Assembly: GCF_002313155.2 (NCBI RefSeq)
Contig: NZ_NWFK02000001.1
Coordinates: 2,666,001 to 2,730,000 of the forward strand
Reading direction: 5' to 3'
Length of the DNA: 64,000 nt
Source: Psychrobacter sp. FDAARGOS_221
GTDB taxonomy: Bacteria; Pseudomonadota; Gammaproteobacteria; Pseudomonadales; Moraxellaceae
Shown in pieces: positions 51,394-60,919 of the stretch (position 1 is the first letter of the stretch; the number at the start of each line of letters is the position of its first letter). The notes beneath the pieces were generated by a model that searched no databases, had not been told where the DNA came from, and was given only the letters and a program-made list of their open reading frames with translations. The translations under genes and the position numbers were made by a program.

Positions 51394-54300
51394 TTATTTT
51401 GAATACTGAGAGTTGCTTCTCCATCTGTCATCAATCGGCTCAAAGCCCATGATTTTTCTGTCTAAGTGCTTGCTTAAACGACCTCTTCTATCACCAAAGC
51501 CATTAATTCTAAACTCAGCCATGATAGCGCGGGTTGGTTTTTCCTCAAAGTTTAAGTCATTATAATAACTGCGACCATAGATTGAAAATCCGTAACAGCA
51601 GTCTTCATAATCAACGCCAACAGTTGAGTCGATAAAGCGATTGTTATCACTGTCCCATTGGGTTTGTCCCATAAAGCGCCAGTTATTGGTAATAGGCACA
51701 ATTGCTGATGCAGTTAACGCAGACAGCTTCGATTGACTGGTTAATCTGTCTTCTTTACGCTCGACAACCCCGAAGTTAAATTGACTGTGTGGGCTTGGGC
51801 GATAGCGAACTTGGCTCGAGATATAGTTTAAGTTGTTATCAGAGTCTAGTGCGCCGTTAAAGTCAAACCATAAGTTGCGATAAGGCTGAACACTAGAACG
51901 CCATGCCACACCGGTTGAGCTTGATTCAAAGGTGCGATCGCCTTCTTCTAAGGTCACTTTTGGTTTGCTTAAGAAGAACTGATCACCAATGCTACCATCA
52001 AAGCGGGTAATACCCATCGCATCAATATAACGATAGTTTAGGCCGACAGCCAAGTTGTTATTATCTGAGATACGGTCATAGCCCAGATACCAGCTGTCCT
52101 CAAATAACTGGTCATAGTCCAGTGACGCTATACGGGTATCAAAGTTAGGCAGACGACTTTGATCTTTATAAGGAGAATAGCTGTATTTTAACTGAGGCGT
52201 TAATAGCTGATAGCCGCCCATGGTGTTATCAAAGATACCAAAAGGTGAACCGGCCTGATAAAAGTTTAATCCAGACTCTAAAGTAAATCTTGGTACAAAC
52301 ACTGACTGCGAGTTGTCATCTTTTGAGATGTTGTTATCGATGCGGCTTTCTTCATCATAAGCAGTGTAAAGATGATGCAAGCTAGCAGTTGGCGTCACAT
52401 AACCCCAAGTTTTTTCTATTGGATAGCTGGCATTAACTTGGTTATATAGGCGTACCCCACTTTTTTCGTTTTCTGACCCATCATTAATCGATTTTTTGAA
52501 GTAAGCAGAGTCATGGGTGCCGGTGATAACAAAGTTATCTAGTACGTTATTTAATTGTGGCAAACGATAGTTAACCGACAACTGAGGCAAGCGTGAATAA
52601 GGCTTATCTTTATCAGTTACTGGATTACCATTCACATCCAGTGCTTTAAGACTTTGGAAGGTCTCAACTTTTAATTGTGCGTCAATATAATCATCATAAT
52701 AATTGACACGGGCACGTCTGGGTAGGTTTAGTCTGTTTTCCGCTAAGCCATAGTCATCAAAGTCACTTAAATAGTTTGGATCTGACACATAACTGAATAC
52801 CGCATCTGCACTTAGGTTAGGGATGCTTTTTGAGGCCCAGTTATGACGATAAAACACCGCCGATCGGTCTTCACGGTTATATTCTTTGTCATCCGGCATA
52901 TAAGCAGAGGTCAGTGAGCCTTCACCAAAATTTTCGGTTAAATAGCGTAACTCACCAGTCAGCATCGGATTTCTATTGGTATAGATATCGGTAGTTAAGG
53001 TCGCGTCATAATTTGGCGCTAAGTTGAGATAGTAAGGCACGCTTAATCTCAAGCCGCTGTCACTGTCAACACGCACGCTTGGGGTTAACAGACCACTGCT
53101 ACGACGGTCATCAACTGGGAAGTTGAAGTAGGGCAGATATAGCACAGGCACATTGCCTAAGCGGAATGTGGCGTTGTAAGCCTCGCCACGGCCTTTATCG
53201 GTATCGATATCAATATTTTTTGCTTCAATGTGCCACTTACGATTGGCTGGCGGACACGTTGAGAACATCACTTGCTCAAGCTCATAATGGGTGTCATCAG
53301 GCTTATTCATCAGCTTAGCGTAACCATGTGCTTGCATCGGCACACTGGCAAAAGCGACATCGTGAGCAGTCGCTGCGCTACTATTGGTATTATAAGCAAG
53401 CTCGTCAGCAACGGCGATCAAGCCTGAGTTACTTTGTCTTTTTACCCAGTTATTGGTGGCAGCGCTTTCAAGATCGGTTGGTTGACGGTTGTCATTTGAG
53501 TTACCAGAGTCTGCCAATAATACGCCGCCTTTAGCACCTGCAATCCCACTTTCAAGATCCAATGCTAAGTTATCAGCAGTGACCAACTTGCCGTCTTGCA
53601 TCACTTCAACATTACCCGACAGCTCAACGTAGTTGGCGTTGTCATAATAGGCATAATCTGCTTGAGCGTGTAGGGGTAAACCATTGGTTAATGATAGGCC
53701 ATCTTGCTGCTGTGCGCGTTGCACCGCTTGTTTGTAGTTGGCATCAGCACTGGCATTGTTTGGGGTAACCCACACGCCTTCACAGCGATAAGCGGCTGAG
53801 GCATCAGGTAGATAATTTAAGATTTTGGGCTTGATGACAGGCGCCATGGTCTCAGCTTCAATCACTCTGGCACCACTGGCGGTTTGAGTAACGCCATCTT
53901 CTATCCCTAAGCGCTCACGCAGCTCAGAAGATTGCTTTTGATAAAACTGCGACAAGCGTTGTAAGCTTTGTTTGACGCTATCACGCTCAAAGCTGTCAGA
54001 TAAGTTGTGAGCTTCGTCACGCTGATTATCACGCGCATTTTCAAATGCGTTATTAGCATTTTCTGCTGTCGTGTTAGCAGTCGATTCATTATTAACATCG
54101 ATATCATCAACACCGGTATTCGCACCGGTCGCATTTGATGACTGATTATTAAGTACAGTAGCATCTATATCAGGGCTGATGATGATGTATTCATCTTCAG
54201 GACTGGCAGGCACGTTAGTCACAGCCGTTGTTTGTTTGGCTGAGGTAGTGTTGCTGGTATTTAAATCTGTTTGGTCAGAGTTTGTACGATTTTGGCTGTC

Positions 54301-54945
54301 AAAGCCAACCGCTTGCAGCGCGTCTTCTTCTGTTTTGATTTGCGAGGCGTTTTTTGCTGCGACTTTTGGCGTTGAATCAGAGTGTGCTTGCTGTGGTCCA
54401 GCGTTATTTTGTGCATATAAAGGCAAGTTATTTAAGTATGACAGATCGTCTAAAGCAGCCGTTTCTTCTGCTAACTCTACTTGCGTGGCTAACGCTTGCT
54501 CATTAATGGTATTTGCTGTGCTAGATTGGGTATGGTTTAAGCGGCGATAAGTAACTGTTGAATGATCAGTTAGTGTCGTCTTAGGGGATTGGCCCTTTAT
54601 TACATCATTACCTGCTGCGTCTTTTAATTGAGCAGTGATGGGCGTAGTATCTGTATCTTTTGTATTTATATTTTTCGTATCTAGATTTTCAGCATCTTTA
54701 GCATCAGTATTGATTGGATTGGCTGGATCGGCTTGCTGCTCTACCTTAGCTTGTGACATATTTAGGTCAGCAGTAGGCCCTGTCTGAGGCGACAGTTCAG
54801 CTTGTGGGCTGATAATAGCGCCATAAGCACTCGGCACGCTAATCAGCAGGGGTAAGCTGATGGCGATGCGGGTTGTGGTTTGCGGATGACATGAAAATTC
54901 ACGGCAAGCACGCAAAATACTGCGGTAGAGTTGCGAGTACAGCAA
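51394..54945 (-). CDS. lptD: LPS-assembly outer-membrane protein LptD, with long N-terminal extension
   Basis: LptD, with the lipoprotein LptE, inserts LPS into the outer leaflet. The start is TTG 54945 with AAGG 7 nt before it; no in-frame ATG could produce the signal peptide (cleavage after AYGA at about 43). The jellyroll domain begins near residue 385, with C388 (YRCEGVW) and C564 (FSTCPP), and the barrel carries the adjacent pair C1116-C1117 (DYEDCCYGF), so the four disulfide cysteines are present. NFPVDDRRSSGLLTP is family-typical. At 1183 residues it is 260-400 longer than most homologues. The extra part, residues 44-385, is N/T/S/D-rich and looks disordered. Confidence 0.94.
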   Translation of the reverse strand: MLYSQLYRSILRACREFSCHPQTTTRIAISLPLLISVPSAYGAIISPQAELSPQTGPTADLNMSQAKVEQQADPANPINTDAKDAENLDTKNINTKDTDTTPITAQLKDAAGNDVIKGQSPKTTLTDHSTVTYRRLNHTQSSTANTINEQALATQVELAEETAALDDLSYLNNLPLYAQNNAGPQQAHSDSTPKVAAKNASQIKTEEDALQAVGFDSQNRTNSDQTDLNTSNTTSAKQTTAVTNVPASPEDEYIIISPDIDATVLNNQSSNATGANTGVDDIDVNNESTANTTAENANNAFENARDNQRDEAHNLSDSFERDSVKQSLQRLSQFYQKQSSELRERLGIEDGVTQTASGARVIEAETMAPVIKPKILNYLPDASAAYRCEGVWVTPNNASADANYKQAVQRAQQQDGLSLTNGLPLHAQADYAYYDNANYVELSGNVEVMQDGKLVTADNLALDLESGIAGAKGGVLLADSGNSNDNRQPTDLESAATNNWVKRQSNSGLIAVADELAYNTNSSAATAHDVAFASVPMQAHGYAKLMNKPDDTHYELEQVMFSTCPPANRKWHIEAKNIDIDTDKGRGEAYNATFRLGNVPVLYLPYFNFPVDDRRSSGLLTPSVRVDSDSGLRLSVPYYLNLAPNYDATLTTDIYTNRNPMLTGELRYLTENFGEGSLTSAYMPDDKEYNREDRSAVFYRHNWASKSIPNLSADAVFSYVSDPNYLSDFDDYGLAENRLNLPRRARVNYYDDYIDAQLKVETFQSLKALDVNGNPVTDKDKPYSRLPQLSVNYRLPQLNNVLDNFVITGTHDSAYFKKSINDGSENEKSGVRLYNQVNASYPIEKTWGYVTPTASLHHLYTAYDEESRIDNNISKDDNSQSVFVPRFTLESGLNFYQAGSPFGIFDNTMGGYQLLTPQLKYSYSPYKDQSRLPNFDTRIASLDYDQLFEDSWYLGYDRISDNNNLAVGLNYRYIDAMGITRFDGSIGDQFFLSKPKVTLEEGDRTFESSSTGVAWRSSVQPYRNLWFDFNGALDSDNNLNYISSQVRYRPSPHSQFNFGVVERKEDRLTSQSKLSALTASAIVPITNNWRFMGQTQWDSDNNRFIDSTVGVDYEDCCYGFSIYGRSYYNDLNFEEKPTRAIMAEFRINGFGDRRGRLSKHLDRKIMGFEPIDDRWRSNSQYSK

Positions 54946-55400
54946 AAGATTACCTTTTTAAATGTGATTGAAAAAATATACTTTAGCCTTGATGAGCGAC
55001 TATTGCCATCCGATTGTAGCGCAAACTGCTTAGCAGTCACACAAGTTGGCAGTCACATAACTGGCTAATTTTAGCAAAAAAATCAGAGCTGTGGATGTTT
55101 ATCTATATATTGTTACCACTGCTTATTGGGTGACATACGCATCAGCAATTAAAATGACTGCTAGCATAATCCATATTGGCTATATTATATAGTCTTGACA
55201 GCAGATAGTAACCATATATATTTGCATAGGTTTAATTCGATGGGTATTGAGCTGATTTTTTGACATTTAGCGCTATAAGATGCTGAGCAGTATAAACAGT
55301 TATCATAGTCAAAAAATAGCAAATCAGCTACACTATGCCGAAACCCTTTTAAGTCATTACTCTCTGATTACTGTAAATTTAACCCATAAGCATCCTAATT
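54946..55400. other. Promoter region between divergent lptD and amgK
   Basis: About 455 bp. It has a good plus-strand promoter (55195-55222). I see no coding frame. Confidence 0.55.
55195..55222 (+). promoter_or_regulatory. Candidate sigma-70 promoter for amgK-murU
   Basis: A perfect TTGACA (55195-55200) and TATATT (55217-55222) are 16 bp apart. amgK starts about 180 bp downstream. Confidence 0.5.
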
Positions 55401-56564
55401 ATGACAAATATCAATAAAAATTCTAGCCCTAATTCAGCAGCCAATGCTAATCCAATTCAAGCGATAGATATCGAAAGCTATCACACTCCTGAGCGCTTTG
55501 AGCAATTGACGGCTTTTATTGAATCAGCCTTTCCAAATCATCAGCTGCGTATTGAAAGCCTGCCAGGTGATGCCAGCTTCCGTCGTTATCACCGCGTTAT
55601 CTTAGAAAACGTTAAACAGGGCGCTGAATTTGATCCTAGCTATATTGTGATGGATGCACCGCCGCAGCTTGAGTCTATTGAAAGTTTTGTGCGTATTGAT
55701 GAGATGATGGCGTCTCATATTAATGTACCGACTTTATTAGCCAAAGATTTAGAGCAAGGCTTTTTGGTGCTACAAGACTTTGGTAGTGTTGAATTCGCTC
55801 ATTTATTAGCAGATGCCAAGGTGAAGCAAGATTCAGGCCGTATTGATGAGTTATATCAGTGGGCGATTGACTGTTTAATTGAGCTGCAGTCGTTATCAGT
55901 CACTACTGCAAAAGATCAATATGCGGTCGCTGACTATGATGCAGACACTTTACAACGCGAGATGAACTTATTTAGCGAGTGGTTCCTACCTTATATAGAT
56001 GCGCCGCTCACAGAAGAGGATCAGCAGCTATGGCAGCAGTTCTGTGATGGTCTTATTGAATTGTTATTACAGCATCCGCAAGTGGTGGTTCACAGAGACT
56101 ATCACAGCCGTAACTTGATGCTAGATCAGTACCATAATGAGCGTTTGGGAGTGATTGACTTTCAAGATGCCTTAATCGGTAGCTACGCTTATGACTTGGT
56201 ATCCTTAGTGCGTGATGCCTATGTCGACTGGAGTGAAGAGCAGGTAGCCAGTTGGATTGAGTATTATTGGCAGCAAAGACGTCAGCAGGGCTTAGCGACA
56301 CCTGAGGCGTTGAGTGAGTTTGTCACACAGGTGAATTTAATCGGCTTACAGCGTCACCTTAAAGTACTGGGTATCTTTATTAGATTGGCGCAGCGTGATG
56401 GTAAAACACGTTACTTAGCAGATATTCCTAAAGTATGGCGCGATGTGTTGGTTGAGGTGCAGCAGTTATCAGAGCAGGCTAATCCCCAAGTTCAAGCTTT
56501 GGTTGTGCCAGTTCAACAGTGGTTGCAGCGACTTGAGCCTAAGTTTGCAACTGCCTTTGCTTAA
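55401..56564 (+). CDS. amgK: N-acetylmuramate/N-acetylglucosamine kinase AmgK
   Basis: AmgK phosphorylates MurNAc (and GlcNAc) at the anomeric position in a cell-wall recycling route that by-passes de novo UDP-MurNAc synthesis. The 387-residue protein has an aminoglycoside-phosphotransferase fold: LPGDASFRRYHRVIL (N-lobe, about 54-68), the catalytic loop H231-RD233-YHSRN, and V251-IDF-QDA with the metal-binding aspartate D253. Placement next to murU and divergent from lptD-surA is the arrangement known in pseudomonads. The first 20 residues are polar. MurU follows after 66 bp. Confidence 0.9.
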   Translation: MTNINKNSSPNSAANANPIQAIDIESYHTPERFEQLTAFIESAFPNHQLRIESLPGDASFRRYHRVILENVKQGAEFDPSYIVMDAPPQLESIESFVRIDEMMASHINVPTLLAKDLEQGFLVLQDFGSVEFAHLLADAKVKQDSGRIDELYQWAIDCLIELQSLSVTTAKDQYAVADYDADTLQREMNLFSEWFLPYIDAPLTEEDQQLWQQFCDGLIELLLQHPQVVVHRDYHSRNLMLDQYHNERLGVIDFQDALIGSYAYDLVSLVRDAYVDWSEEQVASWIEYYWQQRRQQGLATPEALSEFVTQVNLIGLQRHLKVLGIFIRLAQRDGKTRYLADIPKVWRDVLVEVQQLSEQANPQVQALVVPVQQWLQRLEPKFATAFA

Positions 56565-56630
56565 AGGCGACACTGGGATAAAATCACGAGCACGACAATC
56601 AGGTTAACCTCAAATAGGGTAATAGCAGAT

Positions 56631-57458
56631 ATGCAACACACTCAAGCAGCCGACAATAGTGTCACTCAAAACGATAGCATCAATCAAAACGATAATACGC
56701 CGCGCATTACCCAAGCCATGATCTTGGCCGCAGGTAAAGGCACACGTTTACGTCCTCTGACTTTAACCACGCCAAAGCCGCTGGTTGCTGTCGGTGGTCA
56801 GCCATTAATCGTGTGGCATATCAAAGCCCTAAAGGCGGCTGGTATCACAGACATTACTATTAATAGTTCTTGGTTATCCGACAAACTGATTGCTGCTATC
56901 GGTGATGGCTCAGATTATGGGGTTAATATTTATTGGTCTGTTGAGGATGAGCCCCTAGAAACGGCTGGTGGGATTGCGCAAGCATTAGCAACAGAGAAGT
57001 TAAAGCAGGCGCCGTTTATTTTGATTAATGGTGATGTGTGGAGTGATATCGACTTAGCTACATTGACCCAGCATCAGTTGCAACCTGATCAGCAGGCGCA
57101 TCTGTTGTTGATTGATAACCCAGCGCACAATCCTGAAGGTGATTTTGGTCTTGATAGGGGGTACGCTACTTTCGAACCTAAAGCATCTGAAGCGCTTGAG
57201 CAAACTCAGTCAACCCAACTAACTAAGTTTACCTTTGCCGGTATTAGTGTCATCGCGCCAAGCTTAGTGGCCGAAGTTGCACAAGGTGAAGTTGCCGCTT
57301 TAGCGCCGTTATTAAAGCAGGCAATGAGCAACCGTAAAGTCACGGCAGACGTCCTGCAAGCACAGTGGGTTGATGTGGGTACGGTAGAGCGATTAGAGCA
57401 GGTGAATACCAGTATTGAGCAGCAAGGAGCTGCTGAAACTCATCCCGGTCGTCCTTAA
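56631..57458 (+). CDS. murU: N-acetylmuramate alpha-1-phosphate uridylyltransferase MurU
   Basis: MurU turns MurNAc-1-phosphate made by AmgK into UDP-MurNAc. The 275-residue protein is a nucleotidyltransferase with the signature MILAAGKGTRLRPLTLTTPK (30-49), the substrate-binding TAGGIAQAL and the metal-binding motif ILINGDVWSDID. The first 25 residues are a polar extension. It shares a transcript with amgK and is closed by a terminator. This route, together with AmpG, gives intrinsic resistance to fosfomycin in pseudomonads; whether that holds here is an inference. Confidence 0.9.
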   Translation: MQHTQAADNSVTQNDSINQNDNTPRITQAMILAAGKGTRLRPLTLTTPKPLVAVGGQPLIVWHIKALKAAGITDITINSSWLSDKLIAAIGDGSDYGVNIYWSVEDEPLETAGGIAQALATEKLKQAPFILINGDVWSDIDLATLTQHQLQPDQQAHLLLIDNPAHNPEGDFGLDRGYATFEPKASEALEQTQSTQLTKFTFAGISVIAPSLVAEVAQGEVAALAPLLKQAMSNRKVTADVLQAQWVDVGTVERLEQVNTSIEQQGAAETHPGRP

Positions 57459-57532
57459 TTAATGTCTCACTTATCGTACTGTTATTACTAGCAAACACGA
57501 TGACTATTAAGCAATATTATTACTGAATCAAT

Positions 57533-57567
57533 AAAAAACCGATGTCTTTTTTGGACATCGGTTTTTT
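57533..57567 (+). terminator. Terminator after amgK-murU
   Basis: AAAAAACCGATGTC (57533-57546) pairs with GACATCGGTTTTTT (57554-57567) over a 7-nt loop. T runs on both strands allow it to serve the convergent gene at 57647 as well. Confidence 0.9.
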
Positions 57568-57646
57568 TATTTATATTGGTTTTTAAGTAGGACTGTCAGT
57601 TATCAGTTATCTAATATTGACCTTATAGTTGCTAGTTCCTAAGGCC

Positions 57647-58480
57647 CTAAGGCGCTTCTGACTCAGCTTGATCATTAGCTGCTGTATTAGATTTTGGTTC
57701 GGCTGGTGTTTCAGCTTGAGGTGAAGCAGCCTCTGCAGACTGTGCCTTTGGCTTCATTGTATTAATAAAGTCAGCGGTATTCTTGCCTTGCTCTTCAGCA
57801 ATTTGGCGTAGCTTTTGTTCTTTTACTTCATTAATCGCATCACTTAATTGGTCACTAAGCTGTTGAGCCGATTGAGCGGTCTCACTAAACCCATGCTGCT
57901 GCGCTAAGCGTGTTGCCTGTGCATCAGGCACGTCTCTGGGTAACAGCACCCTCTCATTTGGATTGATTTCTGGTTGAGGCGGCGTATAGGCTGGCGGGGC
58001 AGTATTGGGCTGATAGCTGTTTTGTGCGCTGCCACTGTTATTGGTTGCCGATTGGCCTCTGTTGTTAGCGTTTGATGCGTTATTATTATCGTTCTCTTTC
58101 GATGTTTGCTTATCGTCTTTTTTATCTTTTTCGTCATCATCGTTGTCTGACTCTTTATCCTCGTCATTCTCCTCTTCGCCTTCCTTGTCTGTATCTTCCT
58201 CATCCTCTTCACCTTCAGCGTCTTCTTCCTCTGACTCCTCTTCAGTTAGTGTCAGAAGCACTTCAGGCTCTTCAGTTAAAGAAGGGGTCTCATTGACAGC
58301 CGGAGCTTGCTCAGCCTCTTCAGCCGACTTTCTGTGGTTATTAATGATGAGTAAGGTTATGATTAAGATATGAATAGCAATTGCCAGAATGATGGCAGGC
58401 AGCCATTTTTTAAAAGTATTGGTTTTTTTGGTAGGCACGGTACTGTTTTCTTGTTTTGAGTAGGGATCTGGAGTGCTCAT
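57647..58480 (-). CDS. Single-pass membrane protein with long acidic low-complexity region, unknown function
   Basis: The 277-residue protein has a short polar N-terminus, one membrane segment (about residues 26-47, WLPAIILAIAIHILIITLLI), then a very acidic stretch of E and D (about 70-125), an N/S/Q-rich linker, a PAYTPPQPEINPNE segment, and a predicted helix (about 190-245, with QQLSDQLSDAINEVKEQKLR) before a polar tail. The layout (anchor, extended charged linker, small distal domain) recalls TolA- or FtsN-like periplasm-spanning proteins, but the sequence does not match either. It stands alone after murU, convergent with it. Confidence 0.6.
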   Translation of the reverse strand: MSTPDPYSKQENSTVPTKKTNTFKKWLPAIILAIAIHILIITLLIINNHRKSAEEAEQAPAVNETPSLTEEPEVLLTLTEEESEEEDAEGEEDEEDTDKEGEEENDEDKESDNDDDEKDKKDDKQTSKENDNNNASNANNRGQSATNNSGSAQNSYQPNTAPPAYTPPQPEINPNERVLLPRDVPDAQATRLAQQHGFSETAQSAQQLSDQLSDAINEVKEQKLRQIAEEQGKNTADFINTMKPKAQSAEAASPQAETPAEPKSNTAANDQAESEAP

Positions 58481-59608
58481 ATACTCAGGTTCCTTGCTGA
58501 CGGTAAAGACAAATTATTGAGCTAATTAGGGAAGAGTAAACGCTCATTATATCTGTAATGAACAAATAATTATTAGAAATAACAAACTTTTACTTTAGTG
58601 CACTAGACTGCGTTCATTTGTGGCAGATAGATGAGTGGATGTACTTGTTTTTTAGTTATATAAAATGTCTTTCAATAGTAAGGTCTTCTACATATATTAG
58701 GTTAATTTAAAACGGATTTTATTATTCTTCATGAATACTCATTTTAAATTCATATTTTGTGAGCTTTATTGTATAAGTTTTTAGCTTGTAGAGGTTAGCT
58801 AATATTAACTGAAGGGTGTTAATTATAGATTAATGTATTGATGCTGATTTACTTACTTCAAGGTGCTGATATTGCAGTCATACTAATTCGATAACCTTAT
58901 AATAATAATTAAAAGATGGACATTGTGTCATACGTTGATAATAGCATCTGATTCTTTAACAGTGAATCTATTGCTTGGAATACAACTTAGTGCTTGGATT
59001 CTTTTACATAATTAATCTAGTATTTATGATGTGGCAGTAAGGTTAGTTGTTTTCAATATATTGGAGTTTATTCAGCTTGTTATTAAGTACCTGTAGCTAT
59101 GCAATATAAGCTAAAGCTTTCTTTTTTAAGATAAGTTTATTGTTGTTGTTTGCATGTTAGCAACTGTTTTGGTTTTTATTTAATCCGGATGAGGTACTAA
59201 TTTACCATGCTTTGACATTTTCAACGTTTAATCTATTGTAGTGGCAATGCATACGATAATCTCAGGTTCGAATAGTTCGATCGGTTCTATGATGAAGGCA
59301 AGTTAGGATTTATTTAACTAATGGATAAGAGGTTTTTTATTGACTCGCAAGGGCTTTCATTTTTATTGAACTTTCTTCCAGCAACTACATTTTTATACTT
59401 TCACTTACACTTATTAAAAATTTACCTCGACGCACATATTCGGCCTGTAGATTTTTCCATCAAATAGCATTTCATTTATAGCATGAGTTTTATTCATTAT
59501 ACCTGCGTAATTTAAGCCAAACACGCAATCTAAACCAATCAAACAAGCTTAGAAATATCAAATTTGATATAATCACTGCCTAAATCCAGACAGGTGACAG
59601 CGATTATT
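58481..59608. other. Largest gene-free stretch in the window, before ttcA
   Basis: About 1.1 kb, strongly AT-rich. The longest plus-strand frame with ATG that I found by eye is 48 codons (59321-59467) and has no good ribosome site. A possible promoter (TTGACA 59212-59217, TATTGT 59234-59239) and an extended -10 before ttcA are the only elements I can name. A decayed gene or an RNA is possible. Confidence 0.5.
59565..59573 (+). promoter_or_regulatory. Extended -10 promoter element before ttcA
   Basis: TGA followed by a perfect TATAAT (59568-59573) is an extended -10. It lies 35 bp before ATG 59609, giving a leader of about 29 nt. Confidence 0.5.
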
Positions 59609-60742
59609 ATGCAAACTAATTTCTCAGACCCACAGACCTTTGACCCAGCAGCCTTTAACACTGGCTCGACACCATCTGTTCAGCCGAATGTGTTAAATAA
59701 TGACGCACCTGATACCACAGATGAGGCGCTTGAATCAGAAGCGTCTGAAGATACTATTGAGCACAAAGGCGTTAAATCTAGCCGCTTCAAAAAGCTACAA
59801 AAGAAGCTGCGTAAGCAAGTATCACATGCCATTAAAGACTTCAATATGATTGAAGATGGCGACGTGATTATGGTGTGTGTCTCTGGCGGTAAGGACAGTT
59901 ATACCTTGCTTGATATCTTGCTATTTTTAAAGCGTATTGCACCGATTAACTTCGATGTGGTTGCTGTCAATTTAGATCAGAAGCAGCCGGGCTATCCTGA
60001 AGAAGTACTGCCAAATTATCTACAACAGCAGGGCATACCGCATTATATTCTAGAAAAAGATACCTATAGCGTGGTGAAAAGCGTAGTACCAGAGGGTAAA
60101 ACCTATTGCTCAGCCTGTTCTCGTTTGCGCCGTGGTTCATTGTATGGATTTGCTAAGCAGATTGGGGCGACTAAAATTGCATTGGGTCATCACCGCGACG
60201 ATATCTTAGCGACTTTCTTCTTAAACTTATTCCATGGTGGGTCGCTTAAAGCGATGCCGCCGAAGCTGCTTAGTGATGATAAGCAAAATATCTTGATTCG
60301 TCCGCTGGCTTATGTGGAAGAAAAAGACATCATTAAGTATGCACGTTATAAAGAGTTTCCAATTATTCCGTGCAACCTGTGTGGCAGTCAGGAAAATCTA
60401 CAACGTGCGATGGTAGAAGATATGCTGCGTGAGTGGGATGATGCGCATCCTCAGCGTTTGGCGTCTATCTTTAAAGCCATGCAGAATGTGGCACCGTCAC
60501 AGCTGGCTGATAGAGAGCTATTTGATTTTGAAAGCTTGCATCTAGATCGTGATGACAGTGAACGCGCCTTTGAGGGTCATAATATTCAAGTGGGCGGTCA
60601 AGATGAGTTATCAGACATTGGTCTGCCAACCAATCCTGAGATTCAACCCTTTGATGGTACTAATAAGCAAAACGGAGCTCAGAAAAATGCAGCAAGCAAG
60701 TCAGTGAACAAAATTCCGACCATTAATCCGATTATTGACTAA
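59609..60742 (+). CDS. ttcA: tRNA 2-thiocytidine biosynthesis protein TtcA
   Basis: TtcA, an iron-sulfur enzyme, thiolates C32 of some tRNAs. The PP-loop is SGGKDS (92-97 from this start). Cluster-binding cysteines are C167 and C170 ([11 protein letters not shown]) plus C255 and C258 (CNLCGSQ). [21 protein letters not shown] is also conserved. The protein is about 377 residues against 311 in E. coli, with a 65-residue polar N-terminal part and a polar C-terminal tail of about 70. I chose ATG 59609 over GTG 59594, because AGGTG (59592-59596) serves ATG 59609 and overlaps the GTG. It is a single-gene unit. Confidence 0.94.
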   Translation: MQTNFSDPQTFDPAAFNTGSTPSVQPNVLNNDAPDTTDEALESEASEDTIEHKGVKSSRFKKLQKKLRKQVSHAIKDFNMIEDGDVIMVCVSGGKDSYTLLDILLFLKRIAPINFDVVAVNLDQKQPGYPEEVLPNYLQQQGIPHYILEKDTYSVVKSVVPEGKTYCSACSRLRRGSLYGFAKQIGATKIALGHHRDDILATFFLNLFHGGSLKAMPPKLLSDDKQNILIRPLAYVEEKDIIKYARYKEFPIIPCNLCGSQENLQRAMVEDMLREWDDAHPQRLASIFKAMQNVAPSQLADRELFDFESLHLDRDDSERAFEGHNIQVGGQDELSDIGLPTNPEIQPFDGTNKQNGAQKNAASKSVNKIPTINPIID

Positions 60743-60792
60743 TTGATTAGCTTATTGAGTATATTTTGTTTTGATTTATAAATTTAAAGCAA

Positions 60793-60821
60793 AAAAAAGA
60801 AGAGCATTGCTCTTCTTTTTT
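60793..60821 (+). terminator. Terminator after ttcA
   Basis: AAAAAAGAAGAGC (60793-60805) pairs with GCTCTTCTTTTTT (60809-60821) around ATT. A second, longer inverted repeat (60848-60859 with 60890-60901, loop 30 nt) lies between it and the FixH-like gene. Confidence 0.8.
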
Positions 60822-60919
60822 ATGACTTCTATTTTTTATTAACGAAATAAAGCTTTATCGTATTTATCTGACTTTGAATGATAAAGCTTTAAAAACGATA
60901 AATGCCTAACAATCATTCA

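Noticed and set aside
58041..58373. Serine-rich frame of 110 codons opposite the acidic membrane protein
   Set aside because: Its S/L/F-rich composition is just the complement of the E/D codon run in the real gene at 57647-58480.
59258..59285. T-arm-like sequence GGTTCGAAT, suggesting a tRNA
   Set aside because: The flanking bases do not form a T stem, and no acceptor stem, anticodon arm or CCA is present nearby.
59321..59467. 48-codon plus-strand frame in the region before ttcA
   Set aside because: No adequate ribosome site, no signal or domain pattern, and its length is common by chance in AT-rich DNA. Kept only as a note.
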